Below, one piece after another: positions 13,401 through 24,415 of a stretch of DNA of 64,000 bases (position 1 is its first letter; each line of letters begins with the position of its first letter). The notes beneath the pieces are model-generated. The model was given only the letters and a program-made list of their open reading frames with translations. It searched no databases and was not told the origin of the DNA. The translations under genes and the position numbers were made by a program. Source of the DNA: Voacanga thouarsii (taxonomy: Eukaryota > Streptophyta > Magnoliopsida > Gentianales > Apocynaceae); assembly GCA_026120185.1 (NCBI GenBank), contig JANUWF010001783.1, forward strand, positions 527,001 through 591,000. The letters run 5' to 3'.

Positions 13401-14005
13401 AGGAGAGAAAATGTGGGCCTTAGACACTTTCTAAAAAAAATAAAGGGATTTTAAGAGAGATTTTTTTTTTTTTGTTAAATGACTGAGGAACATCTCTTTC
13501 TCAGTCAAAATCTAGGAGCATCGTCTCTGTGTTGTTTTCTTCTCCTCAATATTCCTCTGTGTTTCTTCCTCTGGTTCATCTCCATGTTCAAAATTTCCTT
13601 CAAAACCTTAACTAGAAGCCATAAAAACTTAATTGATCAGAAAACCCATTCCTAGTGACACTTTCAACCTAGGCTTTATTGAAGCCAGTAAGATGGCCAA
13701 CAATATCGCCTGTGGTATTGTTAATTCTGAGATGGCCGAAAATCCCTCCATTTTATTATTATTTCTTGTCTCTATCTTCCCCTATAAGTTGATGCCCACA
13801 ACCTTCCATCTTCTTCACCAAGAGATTTCTGGACTCGTTTTCTACTGTTCTATTCTCACTGCTCTTTCTAATTTCATTTTGATTCCTTGATTCTGACATT
13901 GGTTCACTATTCTTGCTCCTGCCAGTGTTAGGTAAACTAAAGTTCGAGATTGGAGGAGAATTTTAGAGTCCAGTTCTTATGAACTTTTCATTATTGCAGT
14001 TAAAC

Positions 14006-14572
14006 TTGTCACATCGGAGTTAATGCTGTTTTTTTCCTGAGAAGCTTCTTTTGGTGTCAATTGTTGCCAAGGTTAAATTAAAAGATCTATAGGTTCGTGT
14101 CTCTTGTTTTTCATATTTGTGATTCTTGTATGAATGGTTGGTTATATTTGTTATTTTTTAGCTTTACGCTTCTGCCGTAAATTCTTGATTTTCACTTGAT
14201 TTTGTTTGTAATGCTAATCTTTCTTTTTCCTTTTTTTTTTTGGGTGTGGGGTAGGGGGTTAAAAGATATACAAGAAAGGAAAGCATTTGTTGTCACATCG
14301 GAGTTAATGCTGTTTTTTTTCTGAGAAGCTTCTTTTGGTGTCAATTGTTGCCAAGGTTAAATTAAAAGATCTATAGGTTCGTGTCTCTTGTTCTTCATAT
14401 TTGTGATTCTTGTATGAATGGTTGGTTATATTTGTCATTTTTTAGCTTTACGCTTCTGCCGTAAATTCTTGATTTTCACTTGATTTTGTTTGTAATGCTA
14501 ATCTTTCTTTTTCCTTTTTTTTAGGGGTGTGGGGTAGGGGGTTAAAAGATATACAAGAAAGGAAAACATTTA
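14006..14572. repeat. Direct tandem duplication of a 284-bp unit
   Basis: 14006-14289 and 14290-14572 are near-identical; both contain GTCACATCGGAGTTAATG, GTGTCTCTTG and GGGGTAGGGGGTTAAAAG. The difference lies mainly in homopolymer length. The duplication lies inside the CACTA element and looks recent. Confidence 0.9.
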
Positions 14573-14970
14573 ATTAATAGCTTAGTTTATTAGAAAACCT
14601 TAATTGATCCTTATCTTGTGTGGTTTTCTTATGTTTTGGAGTTGTTATTCTAGATAAACTATGCTCCACACAGTAGTTAAATCTTGGTCCATGCCATCTT
14701 ATCTTTACAAATAAGCCAATGTATAAAGGAGATGAATGTATGCTTTTGTGGAGCACATAAAATCTTGGATTTATGGCAGGCCTAATATATCTTTTCTACT
14801 TTACTCATTTAGAATAGATATTAAGTATTCTAACACTATACTTGTAATTACTCTGTGGGAATTTAGTTTGGACCCTTTACTTATGCATCATGACATAGGA
14901 TTTGCTTTATGAATATAAATGTTCCCACAGTTGATGTAGAATACTATTCAATGCTCAACTTCTATTTTAT

Positions 14971-15438
14971 GTGCTTCCCCTCACTAATAGACAATTTTTG
15001 TTTATGCCGTTGTATGAAGATTCAATTCGAGTTGTTATTTTTTTACCCTCATTTTGTTCTAACTTGATTCATGTTGGTGTTCTTGACTTGGACTTTCAAC
15101 ATGAGGAGAACTCTTTCAAGGGAATGACTGCAGACTTATTTAACATGCTGCTTTTTGGTGCTACCGTATTAACAAGGATTTTCCTTATTTGCGGAATGAT
15201 ACCTTATGTGTCAGAGCCTTTTTCGAGGATCATATTCCTCAGCAATTCATTGGCATTTATGATGGTTAGTTTCAGTGTAACCTATAGCACTACAATTCTA
15301 CTTAAACTATTTTTAGTTTTTATTTACTCAATTGTAATACCTTTTGCATCCATGGACTGGTTCTTCTTTTTCAGATATTTGCTACTAAGAGTCAACTTTA
15401 AAGAAGGGCTTCATTTGTTTTCATCTCTCTTTCATTAA
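14971..15438 (+). other. 155-codon open frame in the CACTA element, unrecognised
   Basis: An open frame rich in Phe and Leu with hydrophobic stretches that could be membrane segments (for example around GMIPYV and SLAFMM). I do not recognise a family. The frame may contain part of a captured host exon followed by intron, because GTTAGTTTCAG-like sequence follows MM at about 15263. It may equally be a chance frame. No start context or conserved motif supports translation. Confidence 0.2.
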
Positions 15439-17386
15439 GAGGAAGGAATTTTTTATTTAATGCAACCAATTTCTTTGAGATTGATTTAGTGAAAAAATCT
15501 TGTAAGTTCATGGATGTTTTTCTTTGACTATGTAACATACATACTTAGAAGAAATTTGAATGTAGCTAGCTAATTAATGGAATCATCTATCCATAATCCG
15601 TGCAGATTAATTAATAAAGTTGCAAGAAGAAAACATGGCCAAGGGTTCAAAATGCTAATCAATATTATGATCACACAAAGCCTTGGAATAAAAGGTGTGA
15701 TGTAGAAGGTAGTATGCCATTGCTTAATTTCTTTTGCTTAAAAATAGAATCATCGTGTTTGTTTCCTGCTGGGATTCTATAAGTTTTGGCTGTTTTTAGT
15801 CACCTCTGATTGCATTAAAATGTTTCCATGCTCAAACATGGCCTATACTCCTAAAGTTGTTGGTGTTCTAAGAAAGTCCAATGTTTTTATAGCTTCATCT
15901 ATGGCTGTTGGTATGGGAGAGGTATGGCATGTAGTTTTCTGCTACTAATATATGCATGCTTTCTATCTTAATGAAACCCTATTATGTAAAGGATAACTGT
16001 TACCATATGATATGAATCTGCTCAACATTTGCTATAGATATAAAAATCTCATGTTCATAAGAAATGCAAGGTCTCATGAATAAGATATAGCTAAGGGAAA
16101 TGGAACATGAAATTATGATGCACATATAGATTGTGATGCATCTAATATTGAATGTGATATTGGAATTGTGAGCGGTAGAAATTAATGTCTAGTTTGTTGT
16201 TTGACATGGAAATGGAGCAAAAGTAGGATGGTCCTGGTCCCTATACTGAGTGATGCATTCTTGTCCTCGAAAAGTAAGATGATTTTGTTTGTGGCAAGGA
16301 AAATTTTCCTCTAAAGTTTTTCTCTGCTTTATAGCACATGCTTAGAAGAAATGTTTTTCTTTCTCTTTGAATTTGAATGCTTGTATGCCAGTGGACTCAT
16401 TCTTTACTTTTCGTTATGGAGTCCTTTTTCCCCTGTAAAATAACATTCTCTTACATATTCCAAATAAGGAGAAGTAGAAGTTAGTACTGTAATAAGCCAC
16501 AACAAAAAAGGCTCACCAAATCAACTCATTTTCTAAACTTTGCAATGCATTATGTATTTTGATTGCATGGGTTTCTAGTTGTGGTCGGTGAACTTGAATT
16601 GAAAGAGTGTAATTTGGACTAGTCTCCTAAGGAATTTGAATCTATACCACAGGTGAAGACCTCTACATTCCTACAACTCAGGCTGTACTATTTCTTCTTA
16701 TGTCAAAATTTATCATTTTTGCTAGATCTACAATTTTTATTATTGAACTAAAATGGCAGTATTCTTGAGCATTATGTGATGTCACCTCTTGAATTTAAAT
16801 TTATGTTCCGTAAATTTCCTACATTTACTTTTCTTGTAGGGTTCAGGTCAAGCTGTAGCAAATCTGAGTGACAGCTAATCGCTGTGCATTTTATAACTGT
16901 AGATTCCTTGGATCATATGTATGAATATTTATGAAAAGTTACTAGTGGATAATTGATTAGTGAAAATAAAAAATATTGTTATATTGGATGGTCATAAAAA
17001 TGTTGGTGTCTCAAATAAAAGTTACTCGCATAAAGATGTCTATCTAATATGCAAATGAGCATAACCCTGTACTCTATATCCAAGTTTGATTTTCTCTACA
17101 AGATACATTTTAAAAGTTAAAAGTCTGACTCTCCATATTTGCTAGCAATATTTAGATTCTCCAATGCATATTTGCTGCTTTAGTTAAAAGTCTGCTTCTT
17201 ATATAGCTGTTCTGTATATAATTTTTGTTTTTGCATAAGTTAGTGTAAATGTTCTAAACAACTTTAGGTTTCTAGTTGTAGAACTAGATTCCATATAATG
17301 TCAACTTTGTACAAGTATTTTATACTAGATTGTATTAGGATTTAATACATGTTTCTAATAGAATTGTCAATTGATATTGCACATAG

Positions 17387-19049
17387 GAAAAACAAAAGTT
17401 TTCTTAAGGGCTGGTCAAATGGATGAGCTGGATGCACTTAGAGTGTTAGGGATATGCCCTAAAACAATTTGTACTTATACTATTATCGTTATGTATTATG
17501 TAACAATACGAGGAATTTTTTTTCATAAATAGTGCATTTAGTTTTGTGGTCATCAAGCGTGTGACTTAATAGTAAAACCCTATAAAAAAATACAATGAAT
17601 AGTCTTAAATTGTCCCAAATCGATTATTATTAGTGAAAAAATAATAAATTAAGATTAGTATGTTTGTGACTTGATGGTTATATTTTATTGGTCATGAATA
17701 TTTGTGATATCAAGTCAAAACATAAATAAATGTTAGAGAATATTGTATTGGATATGACCCACTGTGAGAGTACTTTATGGGACATGTTATAAGTACTTTC
17801 TAGCCATAATAATATTAGAAGTCATTCGACCTGAATTTATCATAGTTTCCTACTTGATAAATTCTATATCTTGACATTATCTAAAGTTGTCTTTATCCAG
17901 ATAATAAATTAGACCACTGTTGAATATAGAATAAACCAGGGAGAGGAATATGGTTGATAGTAAAGGAGTTTATCCCTCTCAATTTTGGGAGAGATGTTCA
18001 TAGGCCCCTTGATAAGTTAGACTGTTAAAATGCATGGTCGTACTCAAGAATATCAATTTGAGATATTGATAGCATTTGTTTGAACAGTCTATATGAGATC
18101 AAGAAATAGTTAATTAAGCTTAATAAGGATGACATGTTCCGTGCCTTATGCTTAATCTGGATATCGTGTGACAAAAGGACTAAATATAAAGTTATGATTT
18201 AGTTCGAAGAGATCACTAACCTTCATTAATCTAGATAGTTATAATATTTTGTTAGAAATCACTTATAACTTGCAGGCCATTTAAATGTGATTTGGACATA
18301 TTGTCAGTGTTAAATGAACCTATAAGGTCACACATTAAGCGAACACGTTAGGTTATTTTTTCTGATAACCAAGTTCGATGTATTTGGAAATATGTCTAGA
18401 TTAATTGAACCTAGAAAAATAACCAGATACAATGAATCTGGAAATATATCCATATTTGATGTATCTGGAGGATGTCCAGATTATAAGAATCAGATTTGGT
18501 AAATTAATTACTTAAATTATCGAGATAATTATAGAATCTTATCATATCAGTTTTAATTTAATTTAAACTTAAAATAATATATGATAAGATATTATAAGAG
18601 TTGGACTCTAAGAAGTTCGTGTAGTTTTAAAAGAAAACCCTTGCCGTTTTCTTGTTGTAGACTTCTCATAAAAATATTCGTGCCTCCATAACCAGAAAAA
18701 TTAAGCCTTTCAAAACTCTAAGCACTAGCACTCCCGGGTAACAAGCTGGTTTCGCCGTGTGTATTCGATAGAGGATGTTCGCACATTGCAGTATCTGGTG
18801 ATCGTTCGAAGTGCACGTATACCTAGAAATCTAAAAGCAGAGGTTTTGCTTAAGGCGATACAAAGGTAATCTGTAACCCCTAGATCGACTTTAATCATTT
18901 AGTTTGGGTCCTCGAAAGGGATTCATGGATATTTTCCGCGTTTAGGAGTCCACGAATACTAATATAGAGCACAACAACTAAACAATGCAGCCAAGATAAT
19001 CCAGAGAAAGATTAGAAATTACATTGCTCCGAAGTATTTCCTTGCTTTG
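17387..19049 (+). pseudogene. Captured plant myosin exon (converter end and first IQ motif), split by a solo LTR
   Basis: After an acceptor-like TTGCACATAG the sequence codes GKTKVFLRAGQMDELDALR (17387-17443). Across the solo LTR and its duplicated TAGAG, the same frame continues as AQQLNNAAKIIQRKIRNYIA and PKYFLALQ (18970-19049). GKTKVFLRAGQM at the motor/neck junction, followed by an IQ-like AAKIIQRKIR calmodulin-binding motif, is the signature of plant class XI (or VIII) myosins. Only this exon was recognised, so no motor domain can be made. The exon sits inside a CACTA transposon, which points to capture rather than a resident gene. Removing LTR and TSD leaves the frame open, so the LTR arrived after capture. 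Confidence 0.8.
17444..18964 (+). repeat. Solo LTR, copia family B
   Basis: Starts TGTTAGGGATATGCCC and ends GAATACTAATA (terminal CA mutated to TA). It is flanked on both sides by TAGAG (17439-17443 and 18965-18969), a 5-bp TSD. It aligns with the 3' LTR at 20233-21772 and with the reverse complement of 42955-44403. No internal region is present, so it fits a solo LTR left by LTR-LTR recombination. Confidence 0.9.
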
Positions 19050-19307
19050 CAGATGTCTGCAGTTTGTATACAATTCTTTTGTTGAGGTTTGAGAGCAACT
19101 TGGGATTGGGACAAGATAAATGATACTTGATTTGAGGAACTATTTATGTATTTTAATACTATACTTCTCATTTTTTAACAACAACTGTGACTTTTAAATT
19201 TGGATGTTACGAAATTTATATTTTGAATCTGACTGTCGCTTTAATATTGTCTACTTTTGATTGTTTTGGCTTTTATTAATGCATTTAGCAATTGTTTTTA
19301 TTTGTGG

Positions 19308-19308
<1 letters not shown>

Positions 19309-19346
<38 letters not shown>
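19309..19346. repeat. (TA)n microsatellite
   Basis: An uninterrupted run of about 19 TA dinucleotides, followed by a few TACATA variants. It lies near the right end of the CACTA element. Confidence 0.95.
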
Positions 19347-19353
<7 letters not shown>

Positions 19354-19479
19354 TACATATCGATTGGTTGATAGGATAGAGGAAAAAAGGCCTATCATGG
19401 CACAGAAAAAGATGTTAACTAAAGGAATCTATATTTTGTCGTTGTATCACAACACTTATTGTGTGCCAATATTGTTGTA

Positions 19480-19913
19480 ACATGACACTTTTCCTGACGC
19501 TTTTAAGTATTATAGCACTTATTATGACGCTAAACAGTGTTATAATATGAAACTTTTTCTGACATTTAAAATTGTCCTAGCACCTATTGTGACGCTAAAT
19601 AGTATCATAACATGACATTTTTTCTGACACTTTTTGCCGTTACTACACAAAACCTATTGTGATGCTAAATAGTATCATAACATGGAACTTTTCCCGATGA
19701 TTTTAAGTGTCACTCCACAGACCCTATTGTGACGATGAATAGTATCATCATATGGCACTTTCCTAACACTTTTAAGTGTCACGCCATAGTACCTATTGTG
19801 ACTTAACTTTGGATAACGTTGTTTTAAAGTGTCACAATGTTAAAACCGTCAATAAAGTCCTATTGTCTTGATACTTTTTCGCTTCAAGAAAGCTTTTTTT
19901 TTTTCTTGTAGTG
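19480..19913. repeat. Right subterminal tandem repeats and TIR of the CACTA element
   Basis: About five degenerate units of 60-70 bp begin near 19480, 19541, 19605, 19676 and 19746. Each contains CACTTTT, a CTGACGCTTTT-like word, CACCTATTGTGACGCTAAAT and a CATAACATG-like word. The block ends with the TIR at 19913. Confidence 0.8.
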
Positions 19914-20035
19914 AATAGGAGTTTTTCTGCGATATTGGGTGGCCCAGGGAAGTTGAAGGGACTTAGGTTGCCCTCTTGTCCAGAGAGCTGCTAGACTAGG
20001 TAGTCGAGAAAGATGGAACCAATATTACATCAGTG

Positions 20036-20206
20036 ATAAAACACATACTTAGGCATTTCGACCTCATTTGAGAAATTGTTGATAGAAATGATGTAAAAAT
20101 ATGGAAGGTATCAACTAATGACAACATCGTAGATTTGCTGACAAAGCTTTTCCCATCGTCTAAGCATGATAGTCATACAAGATCAGTAGAATTGCAGTTT
20201 ATGTGA
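20036..20206 (+). pseudogene. copia RNase H C-terminus, family B, 5'-truncated
   Basis: Reads IKHILRHFDLI, one stop, EIVDRNDVKIWKVSTNDN, then IVDLLTKLFPSSKHDSHTRS to a TGA at 20204. This matches the end of copia polyproteins (HLIREIV..., DNIADPLTKPL). It is followed by a polypurine-like CAAGTGGAAAG and the 3' LTR at 20233. All upstream gag-pol is missing. Confidence 0.8.
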
Positions 20207-20232
20207 AATTGGTCTTAGTGCAAGTGGAAAGT

Positions 20233-21772
20233 TGTTGAAGATATGCCCGAAACAATTACTTACACTATTGTTCTTTTGTATTTTATAATAGTATGAGACA
20301 TCTTTTATGAGACATAGTTTTCCATAAATAGTATTTTTTGTTATATGGTCATCAAGTATGTGACTTGATAGTAAAGCCCTATAGCATATAGAATAACTAT
20401 TCTTAAATTATCCTTAATTGATTATTATTGGTGGAACAATAACAAACTAAAATTAGTATATTTATGACTTGATGACTGTGTTTTAGTAGTCATAGATATA
20501 TGAGAGATTAAGTCAAAACATAAATAAATGTTAGAGAATATTGTATAGGATATGATCTACTATGAGAGTACTTTATAGGACAGGTCATAAGTACTTTCTT
20601 TCCAAATACGATATTCTAAGTCATTCCACTTGAATTCATCATAATTTTCTACTTGATAGATTCTATATCTTGACATTATCTTAAGTTATTTTTAACCAAA
20701 TGATTGATATAAACGACTACTATTGGATATCGAATAAGTCAGAGAGCAGAATGTGAATGATAGTGAAGGAATTTGTCCCTTTTATTATTGAGAGAGAGAT
20801 ATCTATGGGTCCATTGATGACTTAAACTATTAAAATGTATGGTTGCACTCAAATATATCAATAAATAGATATTGATATAGTTTGTTTGAACAGTTTGCTT
20901 GGAGATCAAGAAATAGTTGATTAAACTATATAAGGACGACATGTTCCTTACCTTATACTTTGTTAAGATATCATATGACAAAGGACTAAATGTCAAATTG
21001 TGATTTGGTTTAAAGAAATCACTGATTTTTATTTTAACATGGATAGTAATAATATTTTTCTAGAATCAGCTTATAACTTGCGAGCCATATAAATGTGTTT
21101 TGGATATACTACTAGTATTAAATGAACCTATAGGGTCACACATTAAGTGAACAATTTAAGTTATTTTTCTGATGATTAAATTTGATGTATTTGGAAACAT
21201 GTCTAGGTTCATTTTATCTAGAAAGATGTTCAGGTTTGATATATTTGAAGGACTTCTAGATTCTTTGTATCTAGCTTGGTAGATTAATAAGTAAACTACC
21301 AAGATTATCCAAAAATTTAATCCTATCTTTTGAAGTATGAATTCAAATAAGATATGATACAATATCAAGAGAGATTGTTGAGAAGAAGATTCTCAAACGA
21401 AGGAGACTCTTAGACAAAGGAGACGCTCACATGTTTTAGAACTTTGATGTAACATAACTCAGCCATCTGAATATCTCTCTCATGACCTTGTTCTTCTCAA
21501 TATAGATAACAAAACGAAAACACCCCAGAAAAGTGAAATACCTTCTTAAACTTAGACGCTAGCACTTCTTGGTTTCAATCTTAGTTCACCATGTGCAACT
21601 TGTAGAGGGCATTCGCAAGAAGCAGTGCCTATGGTCTACTCTAAAGAAGACAGTATTCTATAAAGCCACCAAGGTATGATACCCTTGCCTAGTCGATCTT
21701 GCTGTTTAACTTGGAACCTGTGAGGATTTCTAGAGGATATTTTTTGTATTTTGGAGTTCTCAAAATCCTTCA
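20233..21772 (+). repeat. 3' LTR, copia family B (old copy)
   Basis: Starts TGTTGAAGATATGCCC directly after the copia RNase H end and ends ...AAAATCCTTCA. It aligns with 17444-18964 but with many substitutions, so it is older than that solo LTR. Together with the upstream RNase H fragment it fixes the sense orientation of family B. Confidence 0.85.
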
Positions 21773-21935
21773 TCCTCTAGGTTGTGTATCCAAGTGTGAT
21801 GTTGATTCCCTATCTGAGACAATGATAGGGAATCTTCTCACATATTAGCAAAGCCTACAACTTGGGAGACAAGAAAGCTAACATAGCTTCCATTTGAGCA
21901 ACACAAAATGAAAGGGGCAACTATGACAGAGACAA

Positions 21936-22170
21936 AAATGACGGTAAAAAAAATCGTCGTAATAGGTTACTTTATACGACGGTTCTGAAACCGTCATAAT
22001 AGATAGATCTAATACGATGGTTCAATGCTAACCGTTGTATTTGGTAACCAAATATGATGGTTTACACAAACTGTCGTAATAGAGTAGGCCAAATACGATG
22101 ATTTATTTTAACCATCGCAATAGAGTATGCCAAATATGATGGTTTATTGTAACTGTCGTTTTTAGTCTAA
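21936..22170. repeat. Left subterminal repeats of the decayed CACTA element
   Basis: At least eight copies of a TACGACGGTTT / AAACCGTCGTA-like motif in alternating orientation, some mutated to GATGG or CATCG. Matching repeats stand at 30035-30475. Confidence 0.8.
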
Positions 22171-24415
22171 TTATAACAAAATCCCTCAAAATTATTTTAA
22201 ATTTTATCTGATTATTTTCAAATTTAGTCACAATACAATTGGTAATATTACAATAAATTTAATGGCTGAATCGTGAATTTGATATCTTTATATTTATAAA
22301 TACTAAGATATCTTTCTATTTTATAGATATTACTGCACAAATGTAAAACGAATAACTTTCAAATTCGGTCGCTAAACTTGTTTTAACTTTATAAATATAA
22401 GTAATGATTAGATCATTGATTTTTCAAATAAATTTTTATTTACATCTTAAGTTTTCATATATTTCTATTAAAGAGCTTGAATTTTATTTTAATTATTAGT
22501 TATTCTAAGATATATATATATATATATATATTATTTATATACAGTATAATATATCCTTATTAGTTAGTGAATATTAGATTAATATGTTATATAACATAAA
22601 TAATTTCTTAATTACGAACATACATATGTGTGTGTACATATATATCTACATACCTAGGTAGAGAATACTATCTCTTGATTATTACATTTAATTATATATA
22701 TATAGACAATTTATCTCTTGATTATTACATTTAATTATATATATAGACACTCTATCTATAATTACTTCTCTTTTCTCTTTTTCTTTCATTTTATTTCTCC
22801 AAATACATCCTAAAAGAAAAAAAAAATAAAAAAGAACCAAATGATAATTATGTATTAATTAGTGATTACTTCTCCACCAAAATTAAAATAAATCCACACA
22901 AATAAAATGGGTAGTTGATCTAAGTTCAAGAACCAATGGGAACGCTTTTCGAAGTTTTCCTGATTGTGAACTAAACTAACTACAGGCCTGTCGGTGCATA
23001 TAAATATTCCACGTTGCGATCTAGTGTTTGATTCATTTTACCGAACCATTCTAGAACTCCTCCGGCTTTGCTCTCTTTAGACTCACTCTTTCGGCTATGA
23101 TCCCCTTTGCTTGGTTTTTTGACCGCCGTAAAGAAGTGTTCGGGCTCCTTCGCTTTGGATCATTTCGGCTTCTAGCACTATCCACAAATCATGAATCCAG
23201 AATAGTAAGTATCAAGACTATCTCTCCCTATGAAGATCACAACTAGTTTTCTTATTTTAGTTTGATTATAATTTGAGTTTTATGCATGATTTATTGTTCC
23301 TATATTCTAGTTCGTGTTTGCCCTTGATTTGTTGCTTTCAGATCCTTGAATTGTTTTTAACATCTCATAATATGTATTTTAATTAGGAATAGATTTGCCT
23401 ATTCGTATGTAAACTTTTGGAGTTTGAACTGAGACAACTAGATTTTGTGGAATTACAAGCATTTGTGGTTTCCTCCATTTTTGAGGTCTGTGATTGTGTA
23501 TGCAATCTTACGACCTTAACGTCTAATATGCCAAATCACATAATGCTCCTGAAACCAAGTGATTTACTTCTGAGGATCTATGCCAGTAGATTGGAACTGT
23601 GCTAATTGGTGCTCATTTTTGTTTCTTCTTTATGTCTGTTACTTTCAGTAGCTGTTTTTGGCGATTGTTTTGGTGTCTGTAGTAGGATTTGCAGTTGCAA
23701 TGCTTGTTGTAGTTACTACATTCAATTTTCTTGTGCATTTTTTTTGTTACTTGTAGAAAGGTGCTGAAAGTAAATTATCCATTGAGTATTTTTTTTTTTC
23801 CATCTCTATTCCCAAATCCTTCTAGCATTGCTTGCAATAAGTTTCATGTTCATGTTCAGTCTGCCTTCATTCTTTTATTCTTTTTCAAAAAACAAAGACT
23901 AACCTTTACAGTGCTCCCCACCATTCTCTATCATAGAAATCGAAAAAAAAAAAAACAAAAATCAAAGGCTTCTTGATTTGTCTTTTTCACCACCTAACCT
24001 TTTGTCCTCTCTCCTAAAGTGTCTTTCTCTCTATTTCCCCATGTTTATTTGTCTTTTTCCCAGCTATATATCTTATTTCCTTTTCATATTTTAATACTGT
24101 AGAGTTGAAAATCGATTTGGGAATACCCTTGGAAGCAAAGATAGGCTAGAAAAGCACATGTAAAAGCAACACAAAAGATATATTTTTTCTTTCTCACTTC
24201 CTTTTTTCTTTCACTATGCCATATTATTTTTAATGATTATTTACCTTACTCATTTTTCTTTCACTATAGCAATGATTATTTACTTCATTTCCTTTTTCCT
24301 TCTCTTGGAAAATATTATCAATTTATAGGGGAAACTCTACCAAATTTTTTATAAATAATTCTTACACATCCTGCTATCTAATTGCATTTCCAATTATTGT
24401 TATAGAAATAAAGGA
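22171..24415 (+). other. 5' region of the CACTA transposase gene: AT-rich promoter side, possible leader exon and intron
   Basis: 22171-22900 is AT-rich with TATATA runs and a short direct repeat (ATCTCTTGATTATTACATTT at about 22660 and 22710). A slightly richer stretch, 23000-23204, could be an untranslated exon. It ends at a good donor (AATA|GTAAGTATC, 23205), and an acceptor TTGTTATAG ends at 24405, ten bases before the first ATG. Introns in the leader of plant transposase genes are common. The splice call is an inference. Confidence 0.35.

Larger units (their letters stand above)
13185..19913. mobile_element. Non-autonomous CACTA transposon carrying captured gene sequence
   Basis: The left end is CACTACAAGAAAAAA (13185) and the right end TTTTTCTTGTAGTG (19913), an inverted repeat of about 15 bases. 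AAT flanks both sides (13182-13184 and 19914-19916), the 3-bp TSD typical of CACTA elements. Subterminal repeats built on TGACACTTTT and AAGTGTCA occur at both ends. No TNP2-type transposase is seen inside. Instead there is a myosin exon (17387-19049), an internal duplication and other exon-like sequence. Removing the nested solo LTR (17444-18964) and one TSD leaves about 5.2 kb. Mobilisation would need a transposase supplied by another element. Confidence 0.88.

Noticed and set aside
18965..20232. Idea that 17444-18964 and 20233-21772 are the two LTRs of one element
   Set aside because: The first has its own TAGAG TSD on both sides and no primer binding site after it; a CACTA border lies between them, and divergence is high. 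They are separate insertions.
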